64,000 bases of DNA from Dactylosporangium sp. AC04546 (GCF_022095675.1 NZ_JAHYSG010000010.1:103788-167787), one strand, 5' to 3'. Positions 1 through 9,161 are shown, counted from the first letter of the stretch. Translations and numbers: made by a program. The notes: generated by a model not told the origin, from the sequence alone.

Positions 1-87
1 GTCCCCTGCTACGGTCCCGTCGTGATCGGCGCGTGCCGGCCGAGCACCCGAACCTTACCCGGCGGCCCACTCGCCAAATCGCACCAG
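1..87. other. Non-coding left edge
   Basis: Short stretch before the stop codon of the first gene. I see no gene, clear hairpin or promoter in it. Confidence 0.4.
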
Positions 88-1056
88 TCACTGCATGGCG
101 GTCGCCGGCGGATGATCGAAGGAGACCGGGCAGCGGAAGATGTACAGCGCGTAGCTGCGCCCGATGACCACATCCGTGGGCCCGCTCGTCGCGCCGGCCG
201 GCTCCTCCACCGGCCGCCAGCTCCCGCCGGTCCCGTGCCACTCGCTGGAGTCGGCGGTGAACAGCAGCGTCATCGGCGTGCCGCACTCGGCGCAGTCGAC
301 CGGGTACGGGTCGGTGAGCGACCAGTTCGCGAACCCGCCGACCTTCCAGCCGGGAGCCAGTGACAGGTCGAGCTGGTACTCGGAACCCGCCTCATCCCAG
401 GCGGCGATCCGCTCGCCGAGGTCCTTCGGCAGCAGCGCACGGTACGGGTACTCGGAGATCCGCTCCGGATGCACGACACACGGGTTGGGCAGGTAGTGCT
501 CGTTCACGACGGCCGGCTGGGGCGGCGCGGCCAGAGCCTGGCCGATGTCGGCGCTGTTGCGCCGGTAGAGCCGGACGCTGGGGTTGTACCCCGCCTCGGG
601 ATGGTCCAGCGGGCACCACAGCACCTGCAGCACGTCGGCGCCGTCGGGGCCGGCGAAGTCGGGAATGTCCCGGCGGTACAGCTGGGCGACCGGTACCAGC
701 GCGATGGGCTGGTCGAGCAGCTCGCGCGGCTCCGAGGACCCGCTGTCGGACAGCTCGGCCCGCTCGGCGTCGGTCAGCTCGTAGCGGCCGCCGCGCTCGC
801 GGGCCGCGGCGTAGATCTCGCGGCTGCGCCGCACGGTGGCTGGCGTGCTCAGCTCGAAGACGTAGTGGAGGTCGCCGTCGGTACAGGTCGGCCACGGCTC
901 GCCGGCCGGCCAGAGCACCGGCCCCCCGACGGAGCTGTCGGCGGCGGACGGCGCACCGGGCCGCGGATGCAGCCGCGTGGCGGTGGCCGAGTGCGCACGC
1001 AACTCGGGAAAGAGCGCGGCGATGTCCAACGGCCGGGGCGGCGTGGTCCGGGTCAT
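88..1056 (-). CDS. DUF1963 (YwqG-like) protein
   Basis: About 322 residues, with no signal peptide or membrane segment. The order of features resembles YwqG/DUF1963 proteins: an early VGGPVLWPAGEPWPTC segment, a middle part rich in VLWCPLDHPE-type strands, and a late CAECGTPMTLLFT stretch with a Cys pair that could bind metal. The biochemical role of the family is unknown. The start is placed at the ATG that begins MTRTTPP, because the 28 codons upstream of it are low-complexity and run into the next promoter. It stands alone, divergent from the metalloprotease gene at 1221. Confidence 0.7.
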   Translation of the reverse strand: MTRTTPPRPLDIAALFPELRAHSATATRLHPRPGAPSAADSSVGGPVLWPAGEPWPTCTDGDLHYVFELSTPATVRRSREIYAAARERGGRYELTDAERAELSDSGSSEPRELLDQPIALVPVAQLYRRDIPDFAGPDGADVLQVLWCPLDHPEAGYNPSVRLYRRNSADIGQALAAPPQPAVVNEHYLPNPCVVHPERISEYPYRALLPKDLGERIAAWDEAGSEYQLDLSLAPGWKVGGFANWSLTDPYPVDCAECGTPMTLLFTADSSEWHGTGGSWRPVEEPAGATSGPTDVVIGRSYALYIFRCPVSFDHPPATAMQ

Positions 1057-1142
1057 GGCAGCCGAGCATAGCGACGCCGCGGCCGGCCGATCCCCGCACC
1101 GGACGTCCGATCCGCTCCGCCCCTTGCGAATAGCAACCAAAG

Positions 1143-1175
1143 TTCAACAATTCGTTGTTCGACAATGTTCGATGT
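1143..1175. promoter_or_regulatory. Divergent promoter region with palindrome
   Basis: An AT-richer island lies between the divergent genes at 1056 and 1221. It holds a perfect palindrome AACAA-TTCG-TTGTT (1146-1159), followed by GTTCGACAATGTTCGAT with repeated GTTCGA words. This looks like an operator, but no regulator is linked to it. Confidence 0.35.
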
Positions 1176-1220
1176 CACACACTGGGCGCTCCAGACCCGT
1201 CCGCCAACGGGAGTGTGTCC

Positions 1221-2627
1221 ATGTCTCGCTTCATGTTCCGGCCGCGAAGAGCGCTGCTCGCCGCGGTGCTGCTCATCCTCGGTACCGCGGTCACACCCGC
1301 CACCGCCGAAGCCGCCGTGCCGTCCGACGACCCGGCCCGCGGCCTGGTGTACGACGGTTTCAAGGCCGGCACCGGGCGCTGCAAAGGCCTCCTCGAGGTC
1401 AAGGCCGTGCCCGGCGCCTGCACCCACGGGCCCGACGCCGCCTTCGCCGGGACCGACGTGCGCCGGTCGGTCGCACCGCTGCCGCAATCCCCGCAGGCCG
1501 CCGCCGCGCCGCTGGCCACCGTCTGCGACGGGGACGGGCAGAGCGGCTACCGGGTGCAGGTGCTCTACATCCGCGGCGCGAACAACGCCGACCGCTACAA
1601 CCAGTACCTCGCCTCGATCCGCACCTGGACCGCCGGCGTCGACGACATCTACGCCGCCAGCGCGGCGCAGACCGGCGGGGTGCGGCACATCCGGTTCGTC
1701 ACCGACGGCGCCTGCCAGATCTCGGTGGCCAACGTCGTCATCCCCAACGCGTCGCTCGCCGACTTCGGCAACTCGGTCAACGCGATCAAGAGCCTCGGAT
1801 ACAACCGGGCCGATCGCAAGTACCTCATGTACGTCGATGCCACCAGCCTGTGCGGCGTCGCCTACGTGACCCTCGACGACCGGCCGGGGCAGGAGAACGG
1901 CAACAACTCCGGGGCCAGCTTCAGCCGCGTCGACTCGGGCTGCTGGGGCTCGGGGCCGGCCGCGCACGAGCTCACGCACGCGATGGGCGCGGTGATGAGC
2001 AGCTCGCCGAACCACACCGCGTACGGCCACTGCACCGACGACTACGACATCATGTGCTACAACGACGGGCCCGGCACGGTCGTGCGGATCGTCTGCGGCG
2101 ACCAGGCCCAGGACAACCGGCTGGACTGCAACAAGAACGACTACTTCCACACCAACCCGCCGGCCGGCTCCTACCTGGCCACGCACTGGAACGTCGCCAA
2201 CAACCGCTTCCTGCTCACCAGCGGCGGGAGCGGCGGCGGCACCGGGCCGATCACGCTCGTCAATCTCGGCAAGTGCGTCGACGTCAACGCGTCGGGCACC
2301 GCGAACGGTACCCGCATCCAGATCTGGACCTGCAACGGCACCGGCGCCCAGCAGTGGTCGCGCGCGGGCGACGGCACGTTCCGCGCGCTCGGCAAGTGCC
2401 TCGACGCCACCTCCGGCGGCACGGCCAACGGCACGAAGCTCCAGCTCTGGGACTGCAACGGCACCGGAGCCCAGCAGTGGACCTACGTGGCGGCGAGCCA
2501 GGCGCTGCGCAACCCGCAGTCGGGCCGCTGCCTTGACGATCCGTCCAGCAGTACCACCGATGGCACGCAACTGCAGCTGTGGGACTGCAACGGGACGAAT
2601 GCCCAGCGGGTGACGGTGCCTGCCTGA
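1221..2627 (+). CDS. Secreted zinc metalloprotease with R-type lectin domain
   Basis: About 468 residues. An N-terminal signal peptide (RPRRALLAAVLLILGTAV, cleavage near AEAA) directs export. The middle third has a metzincin-like site: HELTH at about residue 250, followed some 20 residues later by H-CTDDYDIMCY, where DIMCY fits a Met-turn. After a Gly-rich linker (SGGSGGGTG) comes a ricin-B-type beta-trefoil with three repeats, each ending in a GTxAQQW-like motif (the last is degenerate, GTNAQRV). Likely role: extracellular proteolysis targeted to glycan surfaces. The ATG of MSRFMF is preferred because it directly precedes the signal peptide. The exact peptidase family is uncertain. Confidence 0.8.
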   Translation: MSRFMFRPRRALLAAVLLILGTAVTPATAEAAVPSDDPARGLVYDGFKAGTGRCKGLLEVKAVPGACTHGPDAAFAGTDVRRSVAPLPQSPQAAAAPLATVCDGDGQSGYRVQVLYIRGANNADRYNQYLASIRTWTAGVDDIYAASAAQTGGVRHIRFVTDGACQISVANVVIPNASLADFGNSVNAIKSLGYNRADRKYLMYVDATSLCGVAYVTLDDRPGQENGNNSGASFSRVDSGCWGSGPAAHELTHAMGAVMSSSPNHTAYGHCTDDYDIMCYNDGPGTVVRIVCGDQAQDNRLDCNKNDYFHTNPPAGSYLATHWNVANNRFLLTSGGSGGGTGPITLVNLGKCVDVNASGTANGTRIQIWTCNGTGAQQWSRAGDGTFRALGKCLDATSGGTANGTKLQLWDCNGTGAQQWTYVAASQALRNPQSGRCLDDPSSSTTDGTQLQLWDCNGTNAQRVTVPA

Positions 2628-2653
2628 GCACCCGCCCTGCCGCCGTCTGCGCC

Positions 2654-3460
2654 CTAGACCGACATCTGGACCAGGGCGGAGGCGGCGGCAGCGGCAGCGC
2701 GCTCGGCGACCGGGCGCCGGCGCAGGTGCGCCACCTGCAGGGCCGGCGGGAGGTAGGTCTGGTCGACCGCGCCGACGTCGGTGCCGGGCGGGACGATCTC
2801 GTCGATGCGGTCGAGGAGGTCGTCGCTGAGCGCGACGTCCAGGCCGGCGAGCAGGTCGTCGAGCTGCTCCTCGGTGCGGGCGCCGAGCAGGGCGCTGGTC
2901 ACGCCGGGGTGCGCGATGGCGAAGGCCATCGCGAGGTGGGTCAGTGGCAGGCCCGCCTCCGCGGCGAGCGGGACGAGCTGCTCGACGACGTCGAGCCGGC
3001 GTTCGTCGTTGAGGTGCTTGAAGAAGCGCGCGCGGCGCAGGTCGTTCGGCCCGCCCTTGCGGACGCGGCCGGTGAGCAGGCCCTGGCCGAGCGGGCCCCA
3101 GACCAGCGTGCCCAGCCCGTAGCGCTGCGCGACCGGCAGCACCTCGCGCTCGATGCCGCGGTTGAGCAGCGAGTACACTGGCTGCTCGGTGCGGAAGCGC
3201 TCCAGGCCCCGGCGCTCGGCGACCCACTGGGCCTCGACGATGTCGGACGCGGGCGTCCCGGACGCCCCGATCGCCCGGACCTTGCCACTGTGGACCAGGT
3301 CGGAGAGCGCGGAAAGGGTCTCGTCGACGTCGGCGGACGGGTCGGGCCGGTGGATCTGGTACAGGTCGATGTAGTCGGTCTGCAGCCGCCGCAGCGAGTG
3401 CTCAACCGCCCGCATGATCCAGCGCCGGGAGCCGCCCTGCTGGTTGGGGTCGTCGCCCAT
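2654..3460 (-). pseudogene. Aldo/keto reductase, N-terminus missing
   Basis: Reading from 3460 down, the product begins abruptly at GDDPNQQGGSRRWIMRAVE and continues through SLRRLQTDYIDLYQIHRPDP, GTLVWGPLGQGLLTGRV and LGARTEEQLDDLLAGL. These are the middle and end of an aldo/keto reductase of the YdhF/Tas-like group. The catalytic His (LYQIH) is present, but the first 100 or so residues, with the Asp, Tyr and Lys of the tetrad, are gone. Upstream sequence in this frame is only the antisense of the TetR fragment that begins at 3461. The gene therefore cannot make an active enzyme. See the paired TetR remnant. Confidence 0.8.
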
Positions 3461-3970
3461 CGGGCGGCCCTGCTCGAGGCGGCGAAACACGTCCTCGCCA
3501 CGTCCGGCGTGGACGCCCCGGCGAAGGAGATCACCGACCGGGCCGGCGTCGGCGTGGGGACGCTCTACCGGCATTTCCCGCAGCGCTCGGACCTGGTCAT
3601 CGCCGTGCTGGAGCACGAGATCGACGCGTGCGCCGCGGCAGGCCCGGCGCTCAGCGCGGGACTCCCGCCCGGGGCGGCGCTCGTCCAGTGGGTGCGGCGC
3701 TACACCGACCTCGTCGCGACCAAGATCGGGCTCGCGTCAGCGCTGCACGGCGCGCACCAGGAGCTGCGCGAGTACTTCTACCGGCGCATGGGTCCGGTGC
3801 TCGACGCGCTCCTGCAGGCGGCGGTGGCGGCCGGCGACGTCCGCGCCGACGTCCGCGCCGAGGACGTGCTGCACGCGGTGGCGCTGCTGTGCCAGCCGGT
3901 GCCGGGCAAGGACCACCCGGCGTACGGCCGGCGCCTGGTCGACGTCTTCCTCGACGGCCTGCGCCGTTGA
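3461..3970 (+). pseudogene. TetR-family regulator, start codon missing
   Basis: The reading frame starts at RAALLEAAKHVLATSG and runs through the TetR helix-turn-helix (EITDRAGVGVGTLYRHF) and a full C-terminal ligand domain (LHGAHQELREYFYRRMGPVL... LCQPVPGKDHPAYGRRL). The usual N-terminal 10-20 residues are absent. No ATG, GTG or TTG lies in frame between the start of similarity and the aldo/keto reductase sequence that abuts it head to head. It probably once repressed the neighbouring reductase. As it stands, translation would need a non-standard start. Confidence 0.75.
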
Positions 3971-3994
3971 GGCGCTGACGGGGACGGCGCGGCT

Positions 3995-4036
3995 CAGACG
4001 GTGCGGTTCAGACGGTGCGGTTCAGACGGTGCGGTT
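3995..4036. repeat. 14-bp tandem repeat, three perfect copies
   Basis: CAGACGGTGCGGTT occurs three times head to tail between the TetR remnant and the stop codon of the convergent ECF sigma gene. A 14-bp unit would shift frame inside a gene, so this is a non-coding micro-repeat prone to slippage. Confidence 0.8.
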
Positions 4037-5256
4037 CATGCGCCGGGCAGTTGGTCGCGGCGGCGGGTGAGGTACGCCCGCTCGGCGGTGTTGCCGGCCA
4101 GCGCGATGGCCCGGTCGTACGCCGCCCGTGCCTCCTCGCCGCGGCCGAGCCGGCGCAGCAGGTGGGCGCGGGTCGCGTGGAAGGCGTGGTACTCCTCCAG
4201 CGGCAGGCCGTCGACCTCCGCCAGGGCGACCTGCGGGCCGTCGAGCTCGGCGACCGCGATCGCCCGGTTCAGCCGCACGATCGGCGAGGGGTCGAGGCGG
4301 GCCAGCTGGTCGTAGAGCGCGAGAACCTGCGACCAGTCGGTGTCGCGGGCGTCGGGGGCGTCGGTGTGGACGGCGTTGATCGCGGCGAGGATCTGGTACC
4401 GCCCCGGCGCCTCGCCGGTGGCGATCCGCGCGCGGACCAGGGCGTGGCCCTCGGCGATCAGTCCGCGGTCCCAGGCGCCGCGGTCCTGCTCGTCGAGGGC
4501 GACGAGCTCGCCGCTCGCCGACACCCGCGCGGCCCGGCGGGCCTCGGTCAGCAGCATCAGCGCCAGGAGCCCGGCGACCTCGCCGTCGCCCGGCAGCAGG
4601 TCGCGGACCAGCCGGGTCAGCCGGATCGCCTCGGCGGTCAGGTCGGCGCGGACCGCCTCCCCCTCGGGGTCCGAGGTCAGGTAGCCCTCGTTGAAGATCA
4701 GGTAGAGGACGGTGAGCACCCCGGCGACCCGGGCCGGGAGGTCCTCGCGGAACGGCACGCCGTAGGGGATCCGCGCCGCCTTGATCTTCGCCTTCGCGCG
4801 GGTGATCCGCCGGCCCATGGCGGGCTCCTGGACCAGGAACGCGCGGGCGATCTCGGGCACGGTGAGCCCGCCGACCATCCGCAGGGTCAGCGCGACCCGT
4901 GCCTCCATGGCCAGCGCGGGGTGGCAGCAGGTGAAGACGAGGCGGAGCCGGTCGTCGTCGATGGCGCCGAGCGGCTCAGGGGCGTCGTACAGCATCAGCG
5001 CCTCCTGGTGCTTCTCCTCGCGCCTGGCCTCGCGCCGGAGCCGGTCGACGGCCTTGCGCTGGGCGGTGGTGGTGAGCCAGGCGCCGGGATTCGGCGGGAC
5101 GCCGTCGACCGGCCAGCGCTCGACGGCGGTCGCGAACGCCTCGGCCGCCATCTCCTCGGCGATGTCGAGGTCGCCGATGCGCCTGGCCAGGGTCGCGACC
5201 AGCCGGGCCCACTCCTCGCGGTGGGCCCGGACGATCGCCTCGCCGACGCCGGTCAT
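4036..5256 (-). CDS. ECF42-type RNA polymerase sigma factor with TPR-like C-terminus
   Basis: About 406 residues, roughly twice a normal ECF factor. Region 2 (DIAEEMAAEAFATAVERW, NPGAWLTTTAQRKAVDRLRR) and region 4 (FTCCHPALAMEARVALTLR, TVPEIARAFLVQEPAMGRRI) lie in the first 180 residues. The rest is the long alpha-helical DUF6596/TPR-like extension typical of ECF42, including YLIFNEGYLTS and RLNRAIAVAELDGPQVAL. The ATG overlaps the stop of the upstream YCII gene by one base (TGATG), so the two are translationally coupled. ECF42 factors are usually encoded beside YCII (DGPF) proteins and the C-terminal extension is thought to control activity. No anti-sigma gene is seen. Confidence 0.92.
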   Translation of the reverse strand: MTGVGEAIVRAHREEWARLVATLARRIGDLDIAEEMAAEAFATAVERWPVDGVPPNPGAWLTTTAQRKAVDRLRREARREEKHQEALMLYDAPEPLGAIDDDRLRLVFTCCHPALAMEARVALTLRMVGGLTVPEIARAFLVQEPAMGRRITRAKAKIKAARIPYGVPFREDLPARVAGVLTVLYLIFNEGYLTSDPEGEAVRADLTAEAIRLTRLVRDLLPGDGEVAGLLALMLLTEARRAARVSASGELVALDEQDRGAWDRGLIAEGHALVRARIATGEAPGRYQILAAINAVHTDAPDARDTDWSQVLALYDQLARLDPSPIVRLNRAIAVAELDGPQVALAEVDGLPLEEYHAFHATRAHLLRRLGRGEEARAAYDRAIALAGNTAERAYLTRRRDQLPGA

Positions 5257-5585
5257 CAATCCAGGAACGGCCGGAGCTCGACCCTCCGGTTGCAGCTCTT
5301 CGACCCCTGGGCCGCGAGCCGCAGCGCCACGTCGAGGTGGGGTGCCTCGACGATCCAGAAGCCGATGACGTGCTCCTTGGACTCCACGTAGGGCCCGTCG
5401 GTGAACACCGGCTCGCCGGCGCGGCCGTCGACGACGGTGGCCGAGCCGGGCGACGCGAGGCCCCCGGCGAACACCCAGTGGCCGTCGGCCTGCAGCTTCT
5501 CGTTGAAGACGTCGATCGCGGCCATCTCCTCCGCGGTGGCGAGGCCGGCCCCTCCGTTGAGCACGGACATCAGGTACTGCGCCAT
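5256..5585 (-). CDS. YCII-domain (DGPF) protein partner of ECF42
   Basis: 109 residues forming a single ferredoxin-like YCII domain: MAQYLMSVLNG at the start, then GHWVFAGGL, a diagnostic FTDGPY and GFWIVE. It was chosen to start at the second ATG because AGGAG lies nine bases upstream. The first in-frame ATG (5594) touches that ribosome site. YCII proteins encoded with ECF42 factors are thought to take part in signalling to the sigma factor; the mechanism is not shown by this sequence. First gene of a two-gene operon. Confidence 0.9.
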   Translation of the reverse strand: MAQYLMSVLNGGAGLATAEEMAAIDVFNEKLQADGHWVFAGGLASPGSATVVDGRAGEPVFTDGPYVESKEHVIGFWIVEAPHLDVALRLAAQGSKSCNRRVELRPFLD

Positions 5586-5713
5586 CGGGATCATCTCCTG
5601 TGGTCGGTTGGCCGCCCCCTCGGGCCGCCGTTCACCCCTGCTACGAACGCCGCCGGCCCGATCCGACACGCGCCGCCGAGACTTTTCTTCGAGGATCCCT
5701 CGAGGATCCCGGG

Positions 5714-6427
5714 TCAGTCGACGACCTGGACGTGCAGCGCCGTGGCGGCGGGCTCCGTGCCGAAGCGGGCAGCGAACTCCTCCTGCAGCGCGAACAGCTC
5801 CGGCAGCGGCGCCGGCTGGCGGGACGTGGCGGCGAGGTCCTGGTGGGCCTCCTGCGACCACAGGAACGGGTAGACGGTCAGGCCGTGGGTCAGGGGCAGC
5901 GCGCGGGTCTCCTCCGGCCAGCCCGGCCAGCGCAGCGACTCGTAGAACCGCGCCGTGCCGCCCTGGGCGAGCCACGACAGCCAGACCCCGTGGCCCACGC
6001 CCATCGGCGCCCACTCCAGGGTGTCCGGGCCGAAGTAGCACACCTCGCCGGGGTCGCCGGGACGGCCGGCGGCCGCCGGGTCGGGGCCGTTGACCTCGAA
6101 CCGCCCGCCGAGGACGTCGTGGCCGACCAGCAGCGCGGCGGGCGGCCGCTCGTCGCCGGGCAGGCCGTTCGCCTCCGCCAGGGAGGGCAGCCCGTCGGTG
6201 CCGCCGCCGAGGACGCGCAGCCAGCCGTCGTCGACCAGCAGCCCGCCGGTGTGCAGCGCCAGCGCGCCCAGCCGGGAGCCGGCGCTGACCTGGAGGCGGT
6301 GCAGGCTGTCCCGGCCGGCCGGCGTGTCGATCGGCAGCACGGTGACCTGCGGGTTGGACCGCAGCTCGGCCTCCAGCGCCGGCCAGGCCGGTTCGGGGAC
6401 GGTCGTGAGGTCGTCTACGGTACGCAC
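5714..6427 (-). CDS. DUF2625 family protein
   Basis: 237 residues, cytosolic. The pattern matches DUF2625: VRTVDDLTTV at the N-terminus, TGGLLVDDGWLRVLGGG, then GRFEVNGPDP and GEVCYFGPDTLEWAPMG, and a late FYESLRWPGW and TVYPFLWS. The function of the family is unknown. A GTG start at VRTVDDL fits the family better than the longer ATG reading, which would run into the moeA terminus. The gap to the YCII start (about 130 bases) suggests a separate transcript. Confidence 0.75.
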   Translation of the reverse strand: MRTVDDLTTVPEPAWPALEAELRSNPQVTVLPIDTPAGRDSLHRLQVSAGSRLGALALHTGGLLVDDGWLRVLGGGTDGLPSLAEANGLPGDERPPAALLVGHDVLGGRFEVNGPDPAAAGRPGDPGEVCYFGPDTLEWAPMGVGHGVWLSWLAQGGTARFYESLRWPGWPEETRALPLTHGLTVYPFLWSQEAHQDLAATSRQPAPLPELFALQEEFAARFGTEPAATALHVQVVD

Positions 6428-6470
6428 CCGGTCATCATGCCTGCCGGTCCAGGAGCCGGCGATGAAGGCC

Positions 6471-7613
6471 TCACGGCACCTCCAGGACGTCCGCATTGTC
6501 GCCGTTCGTCCAGTCTGCCGGGAGTACCGCCAGATAGTCGGCCGACGCGGCGGCGTGCAGGCTGCCCGAGCCTGTCGCCGGGACGATCGTGCCGTCGTGG
6601 CGCGCGGGGACGATGCGGACGCCGTCAGGGACCAGGCGGGCCGTGCCCGTCACCGGCCTTCTGGGCAGACCGGCACGGCGACCGGACAGGGCGGCCAGCA
6701 GCGGGTCGAGAAGGGTGAGGGCGGCGACCAGGCCGGCGTACGGGTTGCCGGGCAGGCTCACCACCCAGCGGCCGTCCGGCAGTGCGGCCAGGCCCTGCGG
6801 GTGGCCGGGGCGGCAGGCGACGCCGCGGACGATCCAGTGCCGGGCGTCGACGACCGTGTGGAGGTGGTCGGCGGCGCCCGCGGACGAGGCGCCCGTGACA
6901 ACGACGACGTCGCTTGTGGCGGCGTCGAGGTCGGCCTGCAGGCGGTCCGGGCGGTCGGGCACGTGGCGGGCGTCGCTCAGGCGCGCCTGCGCCCGGGCGC
7001 TGACCGCCTCGACCAGGCCGGTGAACACGTCGCGGACCTGGCCGGGGCCGGGCGGGCCGTCCCGGACGACCTCGTCGCCGGTGACGAGCAGCGTGACCGT
7101 CGGCGGCCGGTGCGTCCACAGCCGGTCGACGCCGGCCTGGACGGCGGCCGCGGCGGTGGTGGCGGTGACCACCCGTCCGGCGGCCACGACGAGGTCCCCG
7201 GCGGCGACGTCCGCGCCCGCGCGGCGGATGTGGTCGCGCGGGCCACAGGTTCCGGTCACCGCGGAGCCGTCGCGGTGGCTCGTCTCGTACTGCAGGACAG
7301 CTTCGGCACCCGCCGGCACCACGGCGCCGGTGGCGATCTCGACCGCGGTGCCGGCGGTCATCGCGAGGCGGTGCCCAGCCGGGCCGGCGAGGACGCGGCC
7401 GGTGAGGGTCCACGGGCCGGGGCCGGCGACGGCGTACCCGTCCATCGCCGCCGTGTCGAACGCCGGCACGGCGCTGCGGGCGCGGGCGGGGGCGGCGGCG
7501 ACCCGGCCCACCGCGGCGGTGACGGGGGTCAGCTCGGCCGGCAGCGGCGCGGGCCGGTCACGGGCGATGGCGTAGGCGGTATGCCAGGCCGTGACGGCCG
7601 TCGTGAGCTGCAC
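6471..7613 (-). CDS. moeA: Molybdopterin molybdotransferase MoeA
   Basis: 380 residues. It inserts molybdate into adenylated molybdopterin in the last step of molybdenum cofactor synthesis. Visible MoeA landmarks are FDTAAMDGYAV (N-terminal domain), EIATGAVVPAGAEAVLQYE, then the MoCF-like nucleotide-binding part with LLVTGDEV, VVVTGASSAGAADHL and VSLPGNPYAGLVA, and a short C-terminal barrel domain. GASSAG stands where most MoeA proteins have GGVSVG, so this paralogue is slightly divergent. It lies upstream of and opposite to the molybdate transporter operon, which fits a shared role in molybdenum use. Confidence 0.92.
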   Translation of the reverse strand: MQLTTAVTAWHTAYAIARDRPAPLPAELTPVTAAVGRVAAAPARARSAVPAFDTAAMDGYAVAGPGPWTLTGRVLAGPAGHRLAMTAGTAVEIATGAVVPAGAEAVLQYETSHRDGSAVTGTCGPRDHIRRAGADVAAGDLVVAAGRVVTATTAAAAVQAGVDRLWTHRPPTVTLLVTGDEVVRDGPPGPGQVRDVFTGLVEAVSARAQARLSDARHVPDRPDRLQADLDAATSDVVVVTGASSAGAADHLHTVVDARHWIVRGVACRPGHPQGLAALPDGRWVVSLPGNPYAGLVAALTLLDPLLAALSGRRAGLPRRPVTGTARLVPDGVRIVPARHDGTIVPATGSGSLHAAASADYLAVLPADWTNGDNADVLEVP

Positions 7614-7709
7614 GCCTCCATTGCACCGCAGCGGCGTCTCGAGCGCGTGCGGTACCGGTTACGAACATCTCTCCCGGCGGCCCGCGTCGCGGTGAGGCGC
7701 CGCCCGCCG

Positions 7710-8642
7710 TCAGGTCCGCACCGCGACGGCGTGGAAGCGGTGCGGTGGGTCGTCGTAGCTGGTCAGGCACCAGCCCGCGCGGGCCGCCGACGCGCGCAGG
7801 ACCGGCTCGGCGAGGGGCTCGTCGGGACGCAGCGTGCGGCCGTGGCGGGCGGCGACGGCGGCGCGCCCCGACGGGTGGAACAGCACCAGCTTGCCGCCGG
7901 GCCGCGTGATGCGGGCCAGCTCGGCGAGGCCGGCGTCCGCGTCGGGCAGGTGGTTGATGAGCCCGGCGGCGAAGATCGCGTCGACGCCGGCGTCGACGAA
8001 CGGCAGGCTGCGGGCATCGGCGAGCAGCAGGGTCGCCGCGCACTCCCGCGCGCGGGGCCCGGCGGCGGCGAGCATCTGCGGCGTGAGGTCGACGCCGATG
8101 ACGACACCCGCCGGACCGGCCGCCTGGCGCAGCGCCGGCAGCGCGCGGCCGGTGCCGCAGCCGAGGTCGACCACGACACCGCCGCCGCGAAGCCCCGCCT
8201 CGGCGACGGCGGCGGCGTACGCGGGCTGGTCATCGCCGAACTTCGTGTCCCAGGTGGCGGCGCGGGCGGCGAAGAAGGCCTGGGACTCGGAGCGGTACCA
8301 GGTGTCGGCGGCGCCGAGCGCCGGGTTGAGGTGGCGCAGCACCGGCCAGGCCGGGTCGTGCAGGTCGACGACGGCGTCGGCCTGCTCGCCGCGGTACTCC
8401 CCCGGGCCCGGCGAGCGCACCCAGATCGTCAGGTGGCCGCCGGTGGGTGCCATCACGATGCTGCGGCCGTCCGCACCGTCGAACCGCTCACAGTCGCGGC
8501 CCCCGGCGCGCAGCCACGCGGCGAAGCGGTCGGCGAAGACGGCGGCCCCGCCGTCGAGGCCGTCCACGGTGACCCGTGCGGCGTCGGCCGGCAGCGCGGC
8601 GACCAGGTGCGTGAGGACGGTCGACCAACGCTCGTCGCTCAT
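7710..8642 (-). CDS. Class I SAM-dependent methyltransferase
   Basis: 310 residues. A typical Rossmann-fold methyltransferase core occupies the C-terminal two-thirds: VVVDLGCGTGRALPAL (motif I), VIGVDLTPQML (acidic motif II), FAAGLINHLPDADAGLAEL and ITRPGGKLVLFHPSG. The first 120 residues form a separate unannotated domain ending in LHDPAWPVLRHLNPAL. The start at MSDERW was chosen because the longer reading overlaps the regulator promoter. The substrate is unknown. It sits between moeA and the mod operon, but nothing in the sequence ties it to molybdenum. Confidence 0.85.
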   Translation of the reverse strand: MSDERWSTVLTHLVAALPADAARVTVDGLDGGAAVFADRFAAWLRAGGRDCERFDGADGRSIVMAPTGGHLTIWVRSPGPGEYRGEQADAVVDLHDPAWPVLRHLNPALGAADTWYRSESQAFFAARAATWDTKFGDDQPAYAAAVAEAGLRGGGVVVDLGCGTGRALPALRQAAGPAGVVIGVDLTPQMLAAAGPRARECAATLLLADARSLPFVDAGVDAIFAAGLINHLPDADAGLAELARITRPGGKLVLFHPSGRAAVAARHGRTLRPDEPLAEPVLRASAARAGWCLTSYDDPPHRFHAVAVRT

Positions 8643-8738
8643 GTACCCATCATGCAGGTGCGATGACCGCAGCGCCACCATGCCCTCGCCGATGCGGCCC
8701 GGATGGGCGATATGAGGCCGCAGATGCGAGGGGCTATG

Positions 8739-9161
8739 GTGATCGCCGTGACGGTGTTCAGGATCGGGGAGGCGGCCGAACTGCTCGGCGTCAGCGCGGA
8801 CACGGTCCGCCGCTGGATCGACGCCGGTCGACTGCCCGCGACCCGCGACGAGCACGGTCACCGCACGATGGAGGGCGCCGAGCTGGCGGCGTTCGTCCGC
8901 GACCAGGGCAACGACCCCGACGGCCGCACCGAGGTCTCCTCGGCGCGCAACCGGCTGCGCGGGATCGTCACCGCCGTGGTGAAGGACACCGTCATGGCGC
9001 AGGTGGACATCCAGGCCGGGCCGTTCCGGCTGGTGTCGCTCATGAGCCGCGAGGCCGTCGACGAGCTCGACCTGCGGGTCGGCTCGGTCGCGGTGGCGGT
9101 GATCAAGTCGACCAACGTCGTGGTGGAGCGCGCCACGCTACCCCGAGGGAGCACTTCGTGA
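8739..9161 (+). CDS. HTH-MOP (TOBE) molybdate-responsive regulator
   Basis: About 140 residues. An excisionase/MerR-like helix-turn-helix (FRIGEAAELLGVSADTVRRW) is followed by a molybdate-binding MOP domain with the hallmark SARNRLRGIV and VIKSTNVVVER. Such proteins read intracellular molybdate and control mod genes. The start is ambiguous: ATG at 8736, GTG at 8739 and GTG at 8748 are all in frame. GAGGGG ends five bases before 8739, so that GTG is preferred. Its stop overlaps the GTG start of modA (GTGA), which puts it first in the operon. Confidence 0.88.
   Translation: MIAVTVFRIGEAAELLGVSADTVRRWIDAGRLPATRDEHGHRTMEGAELAAFVRDQGNDPDGRTEVSSARNRLRGIVTAVVKDTVMAQVDIQAGPFRLVSLMSREAVDELDLRVGSVAVAVIKSTNVVVERATLPRGSTS

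Noticed and set aside
977..2536. Long Arg/Pro-rich open frames overlapping the metalloprotease gene and many others
   Set aside because: They are shadow frames typical of very GC-rich DNA. Composition is Arg/Ala/Pro-only, with no domains, and a well-supported gene lies in another frame.
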